Part shown: in pieces, positions 10,763-22,061 of the stretch
How the letters are laid out: every line of letters starts with the position of its first letter
Numbering within the stretch: the first letter of the stretch is position 1
Assembly: GCF_003086295.3 (NCBI RefSeq)
Contig: NC_092039.1
Span: 71,381,649 to 71,445,648, forward strand
Direction of reading: 5' to 3'
DNA: 64,000 bases
Origin: Arachis hypogaea
Taxonomy: Eukaryota; Streptophyta; Magnoliopsida; Fabales; Fabaceae
The notes under the pieces: model-generated
Database searches by the model: none
What the model was told of the DNA's origin: nothing
What the model saw: the letters and a program-made list of their open reading frames with translations, nothing else
Position numbers and translations under genes: made by a program

Positions 10763-12780
10763 CAAGGTTCTGAAAACCGGTTCGGACCAGTCGGTCGAAC
10801 CGGTTGAACCGTGAAGAAATATGGTTCGGGCAAATAGCAAAACCGAGAATTTTAAAAATTGGAGATGAACCGGTGAACCAGCCGGAAACCGGTCGGTCGA
10901 ACCGAACCGTGACCCGGCCGGTTTTTTGAGCGGGGAGCCAAACGTCGCCGTTTCAGCACTTAGCTTTTCCTAACTCCATCCTCTCATTCGTGCCAGATGC
11001 CCTAACTCCATCCAGATTCCAAAACGCTCTGCCTCTCTCACACTCAGTCCAAGGCAGGGCTCCTCTCAATCGAGCTCCTGGCCGTCCCTCACCTGCATCC
11101 AGCCACCGCCTCGTTTCGCCGCCGTCGTTCCTTCGAGCAGCCACCGTCTGGTCGCTCACTTTCCCTCCCATCGCACAGCCATCGCAACCTTCCTCCGTCG
11201 CGCAGCCACCCTGCCGCCGGCACTAGCTCTGTTCCTCTGCAACGTTCGAAGCCCATCGCGCAGCCACGCTTCCTTGTCTTGGTCACTCGGTGTTTCTATC
11301 TCCCTCTTGCATGCTCTGTTGATGGCTTCTTCTAACTTCTAGGTAAATTTTTTTATTAACTATGATTGAACTATTGTTTGATTCTGTGAAGCTCTGTGAA
11401 CTGTGAAGTCACTGAAGTGTGAACTGATTTACTGAACCATTCTAGCCTCTTGCGTGCTTTGTTCAAGGATTCTAGCTTCTAGGTAATTTTTTTAACTATA
11501 ATTGAATAATTTGTTGTTACTGTGAAGTTCTGTGAATTGTGAACCGTGAACTGTGAGCTAAGTCTATGATTTAGCTTTTTTGTTTTTATGTGAACTGTAA
11601 ACTGAACTGGGAACTTTGGTGAATGATTGTTGAATAATTATGAATAATTATTGTTAGTTAAGTTGTGAATTTTGTTGTTGTAACTTGTTACTAGGTTGAA
11701 TTATTATCGAATAATTTTGACTTATGAGATTATTGGGTTGGAGTGATTTGCTATGGGTTCTTGTGAACCTGTGATTTTGGACTTGTTAGTTTGTTAAATA
11801 GTTGTTGTCATTCTTGAACTTGAGATTATTGGGTTGCTTTGCTGATGGTTGTCTTTTGTTATTCGTCTTTGTTATTCGTCTGCTTCTTTTCCATAATGCT
11901 TAATTCTGCTTCTTTCTTCTTAAGCTCTCCTTCTAGTTGAGATATTGTTTTGCACATATTTTCTTTCTCAGCATGTTCTTTCTGCAGGATATTTGTCAAT
12001 TCATTGTGATGGTTCTTCAAGATTTCCACCTCTGTCATTTGCTCTATTGGCTTTGCTTTAGAAAATGCGTGCTTTTCTATCATCAACTTCTTAATTTCAA
12101 TCCTATGAACCTGAATTTGCTTTGATAATGCGTGATCCTTTTCATCCTTTTGCCTTTGCACATTTTCAAGTTGTTTAGATTTAACCTCAAGTTCTTGTGA
12201 TTATTCAACCCTAGGTATGAATCTTGTTTTTTGTAATAATAATTGTTGAAACATTGATTACTTGTTGGTTCTAAACCTTGTTATTGATTGCTTGAAGCAT
12301 GATTAATTTTTAAAGCATTGATTGATTAATTGATTATGGTAGGGTTGTGTTGTGTCGTTGCAAGATGAATATGATTGTTTTGCTTTGTGATGCTTGCTGG
12401 TTGTTATTTGATCTCACCGCATTTCAGATTTGATCAATGAAATGTTTTCCAAACATTTAGTTTTTGGTTTGCATTTCCATATATTGACTTGGATTTATAC
12501 CTTACTAAAAGTTATCCAACGGAATAAGTCAAGCTGATCTCATGAAAATCCCAAATAACTAATAAGATTGAATGACAAACTTGATCAGTTGAATGTTGAA
12601 TGATATTTTTAAGTTTATATTAGAATATAATTATGTTTTAATGTGTTTATTTATATTTTGTTTATTATTGTATTATAAAACGGTTTTTTCGGTTCAACCA
12701 CGGTCGAATCGGTTGAACCTATGAACCAGTGAACCAGTAATTAAAACGGTTTGATGACCGGTTCGGTTTTCAGAACCTTG
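10763..12780. mobile_element. Non-autonomous hAT element, 2018 bp, TSD ATTAGAAC
   Basis: The terminal inverted repeats read CAAGGTTCTGAAAACCGG on the left and CAAGGTTCTGAAAACCGA inverted on the right. The 8-bp duplication ATTAGAAC lies at 10755-10762 and 12781-12788. Subterminal CCGGTTCGGTTGAACC motifs are repeated in inverted orientation. The interior has a GC-rich island (about 10930-11290), two similar CTTCTAGGTAA segments that look like duplicated donor sites, and a minus-strand coiled-coil coding fragment. hAT identity rests on the 8-bp TSD and CA-starting TIRs. Confidence 0.8.
11859..12196 (-). pseudogene. Captured coiled-coil protein fragment inside the hAT element
   Basis: The open minus-strand frame runs from about 12196 (preceded by TAA) to 11859. 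It encodes a charged heptad-rich stretch such as QELEVKSKQLENVQRQKDEK and, later, ILQKEHAEKENMCKTISQLE. Composition is strongly coiled-coil and unlike the flanking A/T-rich DNA. There is no start codon in a sensible context and no second domain. I infer a host gene piece picked up by the element; the parent family is not identified. Confidence 0.5.
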
Positions 12781-12790
12781 ATTAGAACCA

Positions 12791-14639
12791 AACTGGTGAT
12801 CGAATCGGTTAGGTTATTGGGTCATTGGATTATTGGTTGAACCGGTAAGTTATTGGTTGAACAGGTTGACTCGATCTTTCGCAAAGAAAAAAATAGAAAA
12901 AAATTTAAAATTAAAATTTAAAATACATATTTTAACTAATATTTTAAGAATATCAAGCTATTTTAAAACAATATGGAACAAGAACAATTAGTATTTTATT
13001 ATTTTTACTCTATCATAAATATATTTATTTTGGTTTTTATATTAAAATAACTATTATTTTTAAATTTTAATAATTTATTAATCAGTTTATGTTTATTATA
13101 CTATTATACTACAAGTATTTATTGAAAAATAATATTAATAGATATTATAAAATTAAGAAAAAATAAGTGAGTTTATAATTATTGTTAAATAAAAATATAA
13201 TTAATTTAAGAATGAGTGATTTTATAACTAAAATTAAAATATATTAAATAAAAATAAATTATTTATATATATAAATGGACCTGCTATATATAAAGAGCAT
13301 ATGGCATCTCCATTTATGAGGGTAAGGGTTGAAATCCTGCCTCTAGCATTTTGAACAAATTTTCAATTCCAAGCGGATTGGTCATACCGGTTTTTACCGG
13401 GCATAACTGATTTTTGAGCGGTTAATTCCGGATTTAACTATTTCGAATTGGTTCTCTGTCTTACATGGTCTAAATATCAAATCGGACCAGTATAGTTTCA
13501 ACTTTACTGATTAAATATAAATTGCGTTGAACAAATTTGAATTAGAACAAACACTAATAAATCGAATCAATGAGTATGGACTTAAATGTACACTACTAAA
13601 TCGAATAAAAAAAACTTCGACTTAGCCTCCTTCGTAAATCGAATTCTTTTTGTTCGATTTATACATGTATCTGGCTAATGATAAATCAACTCCATTAGGT
13701 TCGATTTACTATAAATACATCTTACTCAAAAACCACCATAAGTTCAACAAGGTTCCCAGCAAAATCGTAGACAACAGGGTAAAAAACCCTTTTTAGAATT
13801 TAGTGGCAGGAATTAAAATACAAAAAACCTTCAGCGGGTCTTATATTATAAAAAACACATAAAGATCTAATTATAAATCATTTACAACCTTCTTTCCATG
13901 ATATAAAGGGGTGCTACAATTCCTCAATTTCATAACAGCTCCAATATTTAAACGCAAAGGGGGATTTTATAGTATATACAAGGGATAGAATGTGATTCAG
14001 AATAAATGGGAGAGGCAACAAAATAATGGGAGATGTTCATCAAACACACACTATAGAGAAACCTCTTAAGAAGTAAATTTAACTGATAACATATAAAACA
14101 ATAAAAAATTAATGATTGTGTTTAACTAAAACAACTAACTAAAAAGTGGTATTTGATAAAGAAATTATTATAACTTGGTAGCATCGCTCGTCCATGAAGG
14201 CACTGATCCACAGAGAAGGTTTCCAGTTAAAAATCTACATTATTACAAGAAATTAAGGAGATAGATGATCAATATAAAGAAATCTACATTATACAATTTT
14301 CAATTGAAGCTAATAAATACATCGACCTTTAACCTTTGTATATATAAATACAAATTACTAATTATTACAAATAGACATAAAATTATTAGTAATACTAATC
14401 TCATCCAAATTCCAAACTTACTTGTCCTTTCTGAATAGTATTAATTATGTCACATGGAGCCATACTTGAAGTGTTGAAGTACATACATAATTTTCTGAAT
14501 GTATATGTTTTTTATTTTTTATTTTTTTAAATGTTAAGCCAATAGATCTATCATTATAAAATTAAAGTATGCTCCAAAATAACAGTTATACTATCTCAAA
14601 GTATCAAGCATGATAATTTAGTTATTACGTGTAACTCAC
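12791..14639. other. Unassigned AT-rich DNA with old repeat remnants
   Basis: 12790-12900 and 13370-13500 both contain GGTTNAACCGGT/ACCGGT-rich sequence that could be the ends of an older, decayed element like the neighbouring hAT. 13590-13730 has several copies of an AAATCGAA/TTCGATTT motif in both orientations, MITE-like. From 13740 on no coding signal is seen until the LRR exons. Confidence 0.35.
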
Positions 14640-15552
14640 TTTTGTCAACTTCTCATAGGAAGGTGGAATTGGTCCAATCAATTTGTTAAAGCTGAGGTCT
14701 CTGAAAAATAAATAATCAAGAACATGTTAATAGCCTCTAAATTAGCCAAGACTCAATAATAAATTAGTCATGTGTGATGTCTCACATATTATTGTCGGAG
14801 TTCAAGATCCTTTAAAGTGTTCCATGAATGTTGCAACACCTTTAAATCCTGTGAAATCATCACAAACAGAATCATGGTATTGTGAATAACTTTTTTTCCT
14901 TTCATTATTTTTACTTTCCACTTTTTAAAGATTCAAACGTATCAACTACTCACAGATATCTCATCGACTTAGTACTAAGTTCGGGAAAACTTGAAATTTC
15001 GGATCCACTCAAATAACTTATTCTCCTACAAAATCAAAATAATTAAAACCAAAGATAATTAATTAAACACATAAAGTTGTTACAATGAAACCATATCTTG
15101 TTCTATACACATAAAACGTATCATGCTTACCAGTCAGTTAAGTTGCTCAATTTTGAAATACTAGAAGGAATTGGCTCACTTAGTCCACTCCCTGTAATAT
15201 TTCTATATGAAAAAAAAAAAAAAACAGAACAAACTATTATTAATTGTAGCATCACATGGATATATTGCAATTCAAGAATAATAGAAAATTTATTGAAAAA
15301 ATAGAGAATTTAAAGGGTTCACACAATATTTTGAGAATTCTCCAGCTCTCAATAAAATCAAGAATCTTTCCAGAGAATTGATTATCCCTAAGTCGACTGA
15401 ATAATTTAAGGGAAAAAAATAAAAAATGTTGTTCCACTTTGCCATTAGCGATTATTTATTATAAAAAAATGAAGCTTACATATACTGTAAGTAACTGAGG
15501 TTGGCAACTGTTGCAGTTAGCTCTCCTGTGAAATTGTTGGAGGAAAGTACCC
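14640..15552 (-). pseudogene. LRR receptor-kinase fragment (LRR-VIII-2 / RFK1-like), extracellular LRR exons only
   Basis: Consecutive minus-strand exons each encode about one leucine-rich repeat, with GT-AG borders. 15480-about 15552 reads VLSSNNFTGELTATVANLSY. 15325-15396 (72 bp) reads RLRDNQFSGKILDFIESW. 15131-15191 reads GSGLSEPIPSSISKLSNLTD. 14954-15025 (72 bp) reads RISYLSGSEISSFPELS. 14640-14700 reads DLSFNKLIGPIPPSYEKLTK. One exon per LRR with 72-bp units is the known layout of the plant LRR-VIII-2 receptor kinases. The exon expected near 14800-14850 is degenerate. No signal peptide, malectin, transmembrane or kinase exons are visible on either side. It is a gene relic, although the visible splice sites are intact. 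Confidence 0.7.
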
Positions 15553-16217
15553 TAATCCATGGATTCCTAATCCATGGATTCCACAACATCAGCAGCATTT
15601 CAAATTTCCACCTTAAAGCCAATACTAGTAACTAAAAATTCAAAATGCACATTTCAAATGCAACACACATATTTGACCTAACCTGATCACGTTTCGATGC
15701 CAACACTCAAAGCTAATCATTCAGTGGGCCGAGCAGCTGTTACCTTCGACTGACAAGCACGACAGAGGACGAGCAACACGACTGACTGAGCAACTAGCGC
15801 ACCTGACCAAGACGACTTCCGTGAGCACCACCGATCCCTGGGTATGACGCATAACCTGGAGATTGGCGTCCGTGGATAACTCGTTGAATAGGAGGGAGCA
15901 CCCGGAATAGACGCAGTAGCCAATCGCCAGGTACAGAAAGAGTTACGAGACCTGCGGTGGCATTCTTCGTTAACGGTGATAGGGTTTCCTTTGATGAGAG
16001 GAGAAGACTGACCCAGAGAACCCACTTCTTGGATTACACCCACTCCTTTTTTGGAGCAAATCAAAAGGCCCAACTAAGGCACCAACAGAACCCTCAACAG
16101 CAAAATCCCGTTCTCAGTCATGCTATCCAGCCGGCTCACCCAACCCTCCAATGAGCTTCGCCAGCTTCCTCACACCTACCTGCTTCCAGCCAAAGAGAAA
16201 CGCAACGTGTCAATAGA
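15553..16217. other. Unassigned stretch left of the CACTA element
   Basis: The 13-bp string CCTAATCCATGGA is tandemly duplicated at about 15550-15580. From 15720 base composition is more balanced and both strands have open frames (minus 15717-16073, plus 15957-16154), but neither resembles a known family. It could be an exon or leader of the host locus into which the CACTA element inserted. Confidence 0.3.
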
Positions 16218-16227
16218 CACTACAAAA

Positions 16228-16815
16228 AAAAGGCCTATGGTCACGGTAAAAAATCGTGATCATAGCTAGTGAAAAGGGTGACCATAGATCTATGGTCACG
16301 GTTTTGGACCAATGGTCACGGTTTTTTACCGTGGCCTATTCCTTCTGGCCATAGGCCTATGGTCACGGTTTTTTTACCTATGGTCACGGTTATAATTTTC
16401 AAATTCTGACACTTTAAGCCACGGTTTTTAACCGTGACCATAGCCATATCTATGGTCACGGTTTTGGCCGTGACCATAGACTCTATGGTCACCCCTCCTT
16501 AAAACCGTGACCATAGCCTTATCTATGGTCACGGTTTTTGCCGTGACCATAGCTCTATGGTTACCGCACCTTAAAACCGTGACCATAGCTCTATCTATGG
16601 CCACGGTTTTTACCGTGATCATAGCCTCTATGGTCACCCCCACTTAAAACCGTGACCATAGCCCTATTTATGGTCACGGTTTTTCACCGTGACCATAGCC
16701 TCTGTGGTCACCCTACCTTAAAACCGTGACCATAGCCTTATCTATGGTCACGGTTTTTCACCGTGACCATAGCTTATCTATGATCACCCCATAAAACCGT
16801 GACCATAGCCTATTT
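16228..16815. repeat. Left subterminal repeat array of the CACTA element
   Basis: Many copies of CTATGGTCACGGT and ACCGTGACCATAG in both orientations, often as face-to-face pairs able to form hairpins. In known CACTA elements such subterminal motifs bind the transposase-associated protein. Confidence 0.85.
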
Positions 16816-17270
16816 TGTTTTATGAGATTTATTTTTTTTAAGCATAATCACATCCCAAAATGATGATAATTACAAAATAAATCTAAAAAATAAAAATATA
16901 TAATCAACAATTAAGATAAGTTGTAATTAAAGTAACCAGCTAACATATCAATATAGTTGAATGAATACACTTGTCTCAATCTTAGTTTTATACAGTGATA
17001 TATACACTAACACTAAATAGACACTATTAACAGAATTGTTCTACAGGCGCTGCTAGGATAGATTGTTTCTGGTATTGCTATTCTTTTTTCTCAACGCTCG
17101 AGAACTTTTGTTTCAGCCACTTTATCATTTGAAAGCTCAGCACCTGCTTCATTAACATGCAAAATAAAGCCACATTAGTTAATAATTCATATTGTTCAAA
17201 AAAGTCATTGATTACCTAATATAATCCTAATATATATAACTTGTCAATAGAAGTTAATAAGAGAACTCAC

Positions 17271-17937
17271 TCCATGCCATCCATGTAAGCTCTGGTGGTC
17301 CCGTTAAACGTTCCTGATAGTGAAGTGATGCTTAATACCCAGTTCTCAGAGGTGTTTCCATACCCCTTAAATGCTTGGAAATAATAATATTAAAAAAGAA
17401 ATGCAGAATATATTAACCATATATCACATGTAACACAACCCATGGATTAGGAGCAATAACCTTATCAGCAAGCATTTGTTGCAAGACACACACAACTTGT
17501 GCTCCACCTGAATGCCCAACAAAGTGAATAGGATGTTCCTCGTCCCAGTCTGGGTAATGCCCTGTCACCCCCAATATCGATCAACACAGAAATTTATGCA
17601 GATAAATAAAATAAAAGTAAATAACATAAGATCCTTGAACGAACCTCTTTCGTAGATTCATCCAAACTGTGAGTGTCCGCAAGTTTTGCTGTGTTCTTCA
17701 CCATAATCAACTTGCAAACCTTTTAAATAATAGAAAACAATTCCCGTGCTCTGTATATAATCAGAAAAAAAAATTTATATTATAACACTTGCAAACAAGT
17801 ATGAAGAATTCTCCTACTAGGACGATCTATACTAAACCTCACCTATCATAAACACTGGGTAAAGACCCCAAATAAGGGACAAGAACCCTTTGATCTTCGT
17901 TCTCTGCCCCAGCAAAGTTTGATAGAGAACCTAATCT
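17271..17937 (-). pseudogene. Captured alpha/beta-hydrolase (plant triacylglycerol-lipase-like) exons
   Basis: Four minus-strand exons are visible: 17843-17937 (RLGSLSNFAGAENEDQRVLV), about 17646-17750 (ARELF..., VDYGEEHSKTCGHSQFG), about 17461-17562 (DWDEEHPIHFVGHSGGAQVV) and 17271-17373 (FKGYGNTSENWVLSITSLSG). The first junction restores YDRAREL in phase. GHSGG is the GxSxG nucleophile elbow of the hydrolase fold. The second exon has a reading-frame break after ARELF and a TGA where the family, as I remember it, has arginine (after HSQFG). Neither the N-terminal nor the C-terminal part, including the remaining catalytic residues, is present. It is a non-functional transduplicate. Confidence 0.75.
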
Positions 17938-18004
17938 CTGGGAATTAAGATTAATCAGAGAGTTAAAGAAGTGAAATTTAAGGCAAAAACATAAAAGGGA
18001 AAAA

Positions 18005-18763
18005 CAAAGGAATTTACGTTCTTCAACGATATCATCTTCTGTTTCAGTGCAGAAATTTCGTCGAACCTGCTTTACAAGTCTCTTAGCCACAACAAATTTG
18101 TTCCCATCACGAGATCTCTCTCCAAAACCTGCCCAGACTGGCAAAAATAATAGTTCTTAAGAAACAACAATCAAGTTTAATGAATACATCAAGGACATAA
18201 TCTACGCAGAAGCAGTTAGATCTTAAGAAACAGTCAACATGATTTTCACCAATGAACAATGATGCTTTAATTTATATTCAATAATAAATCCCATTTCCAA
18301 GAAGCTAATCCACTGGAAGGTTTCTCATTGTATATCAATGGATAGAAACCACACGTGTACACAAACAAAAAGTGATTTTTCAAGAGCAACACATACAATG
18401 AAGGTAATCGAAAAATACAAATTTTCAATCATCATCATCACAAAAAGTATACTTAAATATCACAAAAAAGAAACTTAAATGTGCATATTCCTTTCAGATA
18501 TAAGAAGTATCATACATCAGATATAAACACATTCTGCGAGTTACTGCAAAATTCTATGAATTTGGATGAAATATGACCAATCATGAAAGCTTCATCCTAA
18601 CACCCACATTCATATGTAACTAACATATGCTTGTACCTCCAAAATGATGCAGAATAATTGAAGCAGCAACAGTAACATTCAAAGAAGCAATGCCACCTCC
18701 ATATTGTGGGATATATACAAAGAAGTCACATATCTCACATTCTTTAGCAGAAAGGCTTGTACC
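18005..18763 (-). pseudogene. Captured SpoU-type tRNA/rRNA methyltransferase C-terminal exons
   Basis: Exon 18637-18763 encodes GTSLSAKECEICDFFVYIPQ and YGGGIASLNVTVAASIILHH. Exon about 18005-18137 encodes VWAGFGERSRDGNKFVVAKR followed by a charged tail (VRRNFCTETEDDIVEER). The junction is in phase and gives HHFGVWAGF. In SpoU (SPOUT) methyltransferases the IPQYG...SLNVTVAASI segment is the conserved SAM-binding knot motif. The N-terminal part is absent from the element. No stop is seen inside these two exons, so capture may be fairly recent, but a complete gene is not present. Confidence 0.75.
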
Positions 18764-19089
18764 CTACGCAGCAATTTTCACAGGAATCAAACAAATTTCT
18801 AACGTGATTCTCATGCTCGTTGATCATTTCTAACAACAAACTCAACTATAATTTTTCAATCCAAATCATTATTAACTCATGTACATGAAAAATAGGAGCC
18901 ACATCTTCATTAGTTACATCAGTAATCCATGAATTTAAGGCAATAATTTCAACAAAATCAATAATAAAATAGCTAAATGATAACGAAATCAATAAGTACT
19001 CTTGTCTTATTGTCAAATTAGACCACCAAATTTTTCCATTCTCAGAACTTAAATTCAAAATCACTGTTAAGAAACAAAATAGTAAAAAG

Positions 19090-19640
19090 TTAGCCACCTG
19101 CCTTGAAGACTAAAGAGGTTGGCCATGTCAGTGAGGTGAGTCAAGGAGGAAATGGCGGAAGGAAGTTCTTCCAGAGAGACCTTTTCCTTGAAGACGCAGC
19201 GACGGTGAGCTCGAGAAATGACAGGTATGAACGGCGGTGCGGGCAGCACCTCCTTCTTCTCTCTGGCCATGGCGTTCCTCTCTCCTCCACCAAGTTCGAC
19301 GGCGACGGCACACCCCGCAGCAGCCCCAACAGCGACGACGACGAGGTGTAGCGGCGCAAGCAGCGCCCCCTTCTCCGTCGCGTGCTTCCTTCTCCCCCTG
19401 TCCTTTTTTCTCTTCCCGATCTCTCTTCCTCTCCTCTGGCGCGCGACAGCAGCGGCGCTCCTCACAGCTCCATGGACGGCGACCGCGGCTGGGCAGCTTC
19501 TCCCTCCTCCGTTCTTCTCTTCTCTCTCGGCGTGGGTGGGGGGAAAAGTTGCCCGTGTGTGTTGTGTGAAGAGGGAGTGTGTGTATGCGTCGGTGAGGGG
19601 TGAGGGAGACGGGTGGCAGCTGAAGGGCAGCAAGAGGATT
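19090..19640 (-). other. GC-rich block in the CACTA interior, possible captured first exon
   Basis: A 550-bp GC-rich segment has long open frames on both strands. The minus frame 19067-19633 ends with CVFKEKVSLEELPSAISSLT and is followed by a possible donor (CAG-GTGGCT). It resembles a leader plus first exon of a host gene with CT-rich leader (TCTCTCTTCC...). The family is not recognised and the competing frames reflect base composition. 19641-20150 beyond it is plain AT-rich DNA. Confidence 0.35.
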
Positions 19641-20154
19641 TAGGATTAGGGTTTTGGGATTTTAATTTGGGAATAAGGATTTGAGTAACTTTCATAAAAA
19701 TTAGGGAATAGAGAAGTTATTAAAAATTAAATTCTATCTTAATAAAATTATTTTAAAAGTATCATTTTATTTAATTAATTTATTAATTAATTTTTTAAAT
19801 AAGTATTTTAATTTAAAAGTTTAGGTAATTAAATAATTTTTTTATTTATAAAATTAATTATAATTTTTAATTATTTAATTTAAATTATATATAATTTTTT
19901 TATTTTTAATTACTAAAATTTTAAATTTTAATTAAGTAAAAATATAACTTATTAATTTCAAATAAACAAAAATATCTAATTGTAATTGAAAATTATATAA
20001 ATTTAAATTAATTTAAAATTCAAAATCTCATAATTTTGATTTATTTACTTTTCAGTAATGACAATTTTTTGAACAATGAGGACACGGCAAGCGATAAGAG
20101 ATGAGCACGATGACCCACGACATGCGACAAACGACACAGAGAAGCTTGTGATTC

Positions 20155-21245
20155 GTTGGACAACCTCCTAAAACCGTGATCATAGATACTTCTAGGTCAT
20201 TATCCAAAACTGTGAACATAAACCTTTTTAGGTCATCCTTTCGTAAAACCGTGACCATAGACTGTTTTAGGTCACCCCTAAAACCGTGACCATAGACCCT
20301 TTTAGGTCACCCTTCTGAAAAATCATGACCATAGACTCTTTTTGGTCACTGTAAAAAACCGTGACCATAGATCCTTTTAGGCCACCTTTCAAAATCGTGA
20401 CCATAGACCCCTTTAGGCCACCCTCCAAAACCGTGACCATAGACTCTTTTAGGTCACCCTTCTGAAAAACCGTGACTATAGACTCTTTTTGGCCACTGTA
20501 AAAAACCGTGACCATAGACCCCTTTAGGTCACCCCCTAAAACCGTGACCATAGACCATTTTAAGCCACCCTTCAAAACCGTGACCATAGACCCGTTTAGG
20601 TCACCCTCCAAAACCGTGACCATAGACTCTTTTAGGTCACCCTTCCGAAAAACCGTGACCATAAATCCCTTTAGGCCACCCCCCAAAATCGTGACCATAG
20701 ACCCTTTTAGGCCACCTCCAAAACCGTGACCATAGACCCCCTTCAGGTCACTCCCAAAAACCGTGACCATAGACCCTTTTAGGTCACCCTTTATTGAAAA
20801 ACCGTGACCATAGTCCCTTTTTGGTCACTGTGAAAAACTATGACCATAGACCCCTTTAGGTCACCCCCAAAACCGTGACCATAGACCCCTTTTAGGCCAC
20901 CCCCCAAAACCCTGATCATAGACCCCTTTAGGTCACCCCCCAAAACCCTGATCATAAACCCCTTTAGGTCACCCTTTTTCTTAAAACCGTGACCATAGAC
21001 CCTTTTTGGTCACTGTAAAAAACCGTGACCATAGACCCCTTTAGGCCACCTCTCAAAACCGTGACCATAGACCCTTTTAGGCCACCCTTTTTTTAAAAAA
21101 CCGTGACCATAGGTACTCTATGGTCACCCTTTCCAAAAAAACCGTGACCATAGCTTTTTTTCTTTGGTCACCCTAAAAAACCGTCACCATAGAGGGTCTA
21201 TGGTCACGGTTTTTTACCGTGACCAAAAAAACCATGGCCATAGAC
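20155..21245. repeat. Right subterminal repeat array of the CACTA element
   Basis: About 1.1 kb of units of roughly 36-40 bp, each containing AAAACCGTGACCATAGA followed by a CCYTTTTAGGTCACC variant. Orientation is largely uniform, unlike the left array, until the last 150 bp, where inverted pairs appear. The long open frame at 20267-20770 is produced by this periodicity and is not a gene. Confidence 0.88.
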
Positions 21246-21264
21246 CCAAAATGTTGTAGTGAGA

Positions 21265-22061
21265 AAATGCAATAAAAATAAAAATCTGTAAATCTGTACC
21301 AAAATACATATGTACACTAGATGGACGTTTTTCTATTTGGTCTTTCTATTATTTAAAAGGTTTTTTTCTTAAAAAAATTATAAACTTAAGACAATTGGTT
21401 GTAAAATTAAAGAACTTACCATCTTTGATTAATTTAATAATTTTAGGTTAATTATTATTTCACATTAATTGGTCTTTCCAATATATTTTAAATTTTTTAA
21501 TTGGTTTAATTTTTCTATTATATTTTAAATTTTTTACCCTTTTTTATAGCTTAGATCTTAAATCATGGACTTTTTTGTTTTAATTATGATGTTTTATCTT
21601 ATCAAATACTTTATTTTTCTTTAATGATTTATCTTGTGAGCAGCATACTATACTATTATATATATATATTACTATGCTTCAATACTTGAGCTTTTGAATT
21701 AGATTCAAAACAGTAAAATACTAAATTAGAGGACAAATATAGAAAAACTTTGATAGCTGATCTGGTAAGAATATTCTAGATGGTTGATCTATCATAAGAG
21801 TAAGTCAAAGAAACTGATTAACATATATACATTCACATCTTTTTTAGGCTTTATTACAACATTGAGAAAACTAATATAACAGTACCTAATATACATTCAC
21901 ATATATACATTCACATGAAATATTGACATATTTAGAGTCCCCAGCAGCAGATAATTGTACTGAGGCAACCTTTTTGCTATTAAACTTCTCCCACTCTTTT
22001 CTGTCAAATGCCTACATAAACTTTTATATTAGTTAAAATATTTGTAATTTACATGAGTGTG
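21265..22061. other. AT-rich host DNA; possible short minus-strand exon
   Basis: Mostly A/T-rich. At about 21930-22014 the minus strand reads AFDRKEWEKFNSKKVASVQL after an acceptor-like TATGTAG. It looks protein-like but I cannot name a family, and no adjoining exon is seen. Confidence 0.3.

Larger units (their letters stand above)
16218..21261. mobile_element. Non-autonomous Pack-CACTA transposon, 5044 bp, TSD AGA
   Basis: The left terminus reads CACTACAAAAAAAA and the right terminus, inverted, reads CACTACAACATTTT. AGA flanks both ends (16215-16217, 21262-21264), the 3-bp duplication expected of CACTA elements. Both subterminal regions are packed with the motif CTATGGTCACGGT and its inverse. 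No TNPD- or TNPA-like transposase frame is seen. The interior instead holds minus-strand exons resembling two plant genes (SpoU RNA methyltransferase, 18005-18763; alpha/beta-hydrolase lipase, 17271-17937) and a GC-rich block near 19100-19640. Movement would need transposase in trans. Confidence 0.9.

Noticed and set aside
13330..13380. GGGTTGAAATCCTGCC, resembling a tRNA T-arm
   Set aside because: No acceptor stem, D-arm or anticodon arm can be drawn around it.
19067..19643. Several overlapping frames on both strands
   Set aside because: A GC-rich block without stops opens many frames at once; no one frame has a recognisable domain, so only a possible exon end on the minus strand was noted.
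20267..20770. 167-codon minus frame (and plus frame 20508-20729) with GSMVTVL-like repeats
   Set aside because: Produced by the periodic subterminal repeats of the CACTA element; frame is open only because unit length is often a multiple of three.
16228..21245. Direct repeats resembling a CRISPR-like array
   Set aside because: Units are imperfect, touch without unique spacers and lie at the ends of a CACTA transposon in plant DNA.
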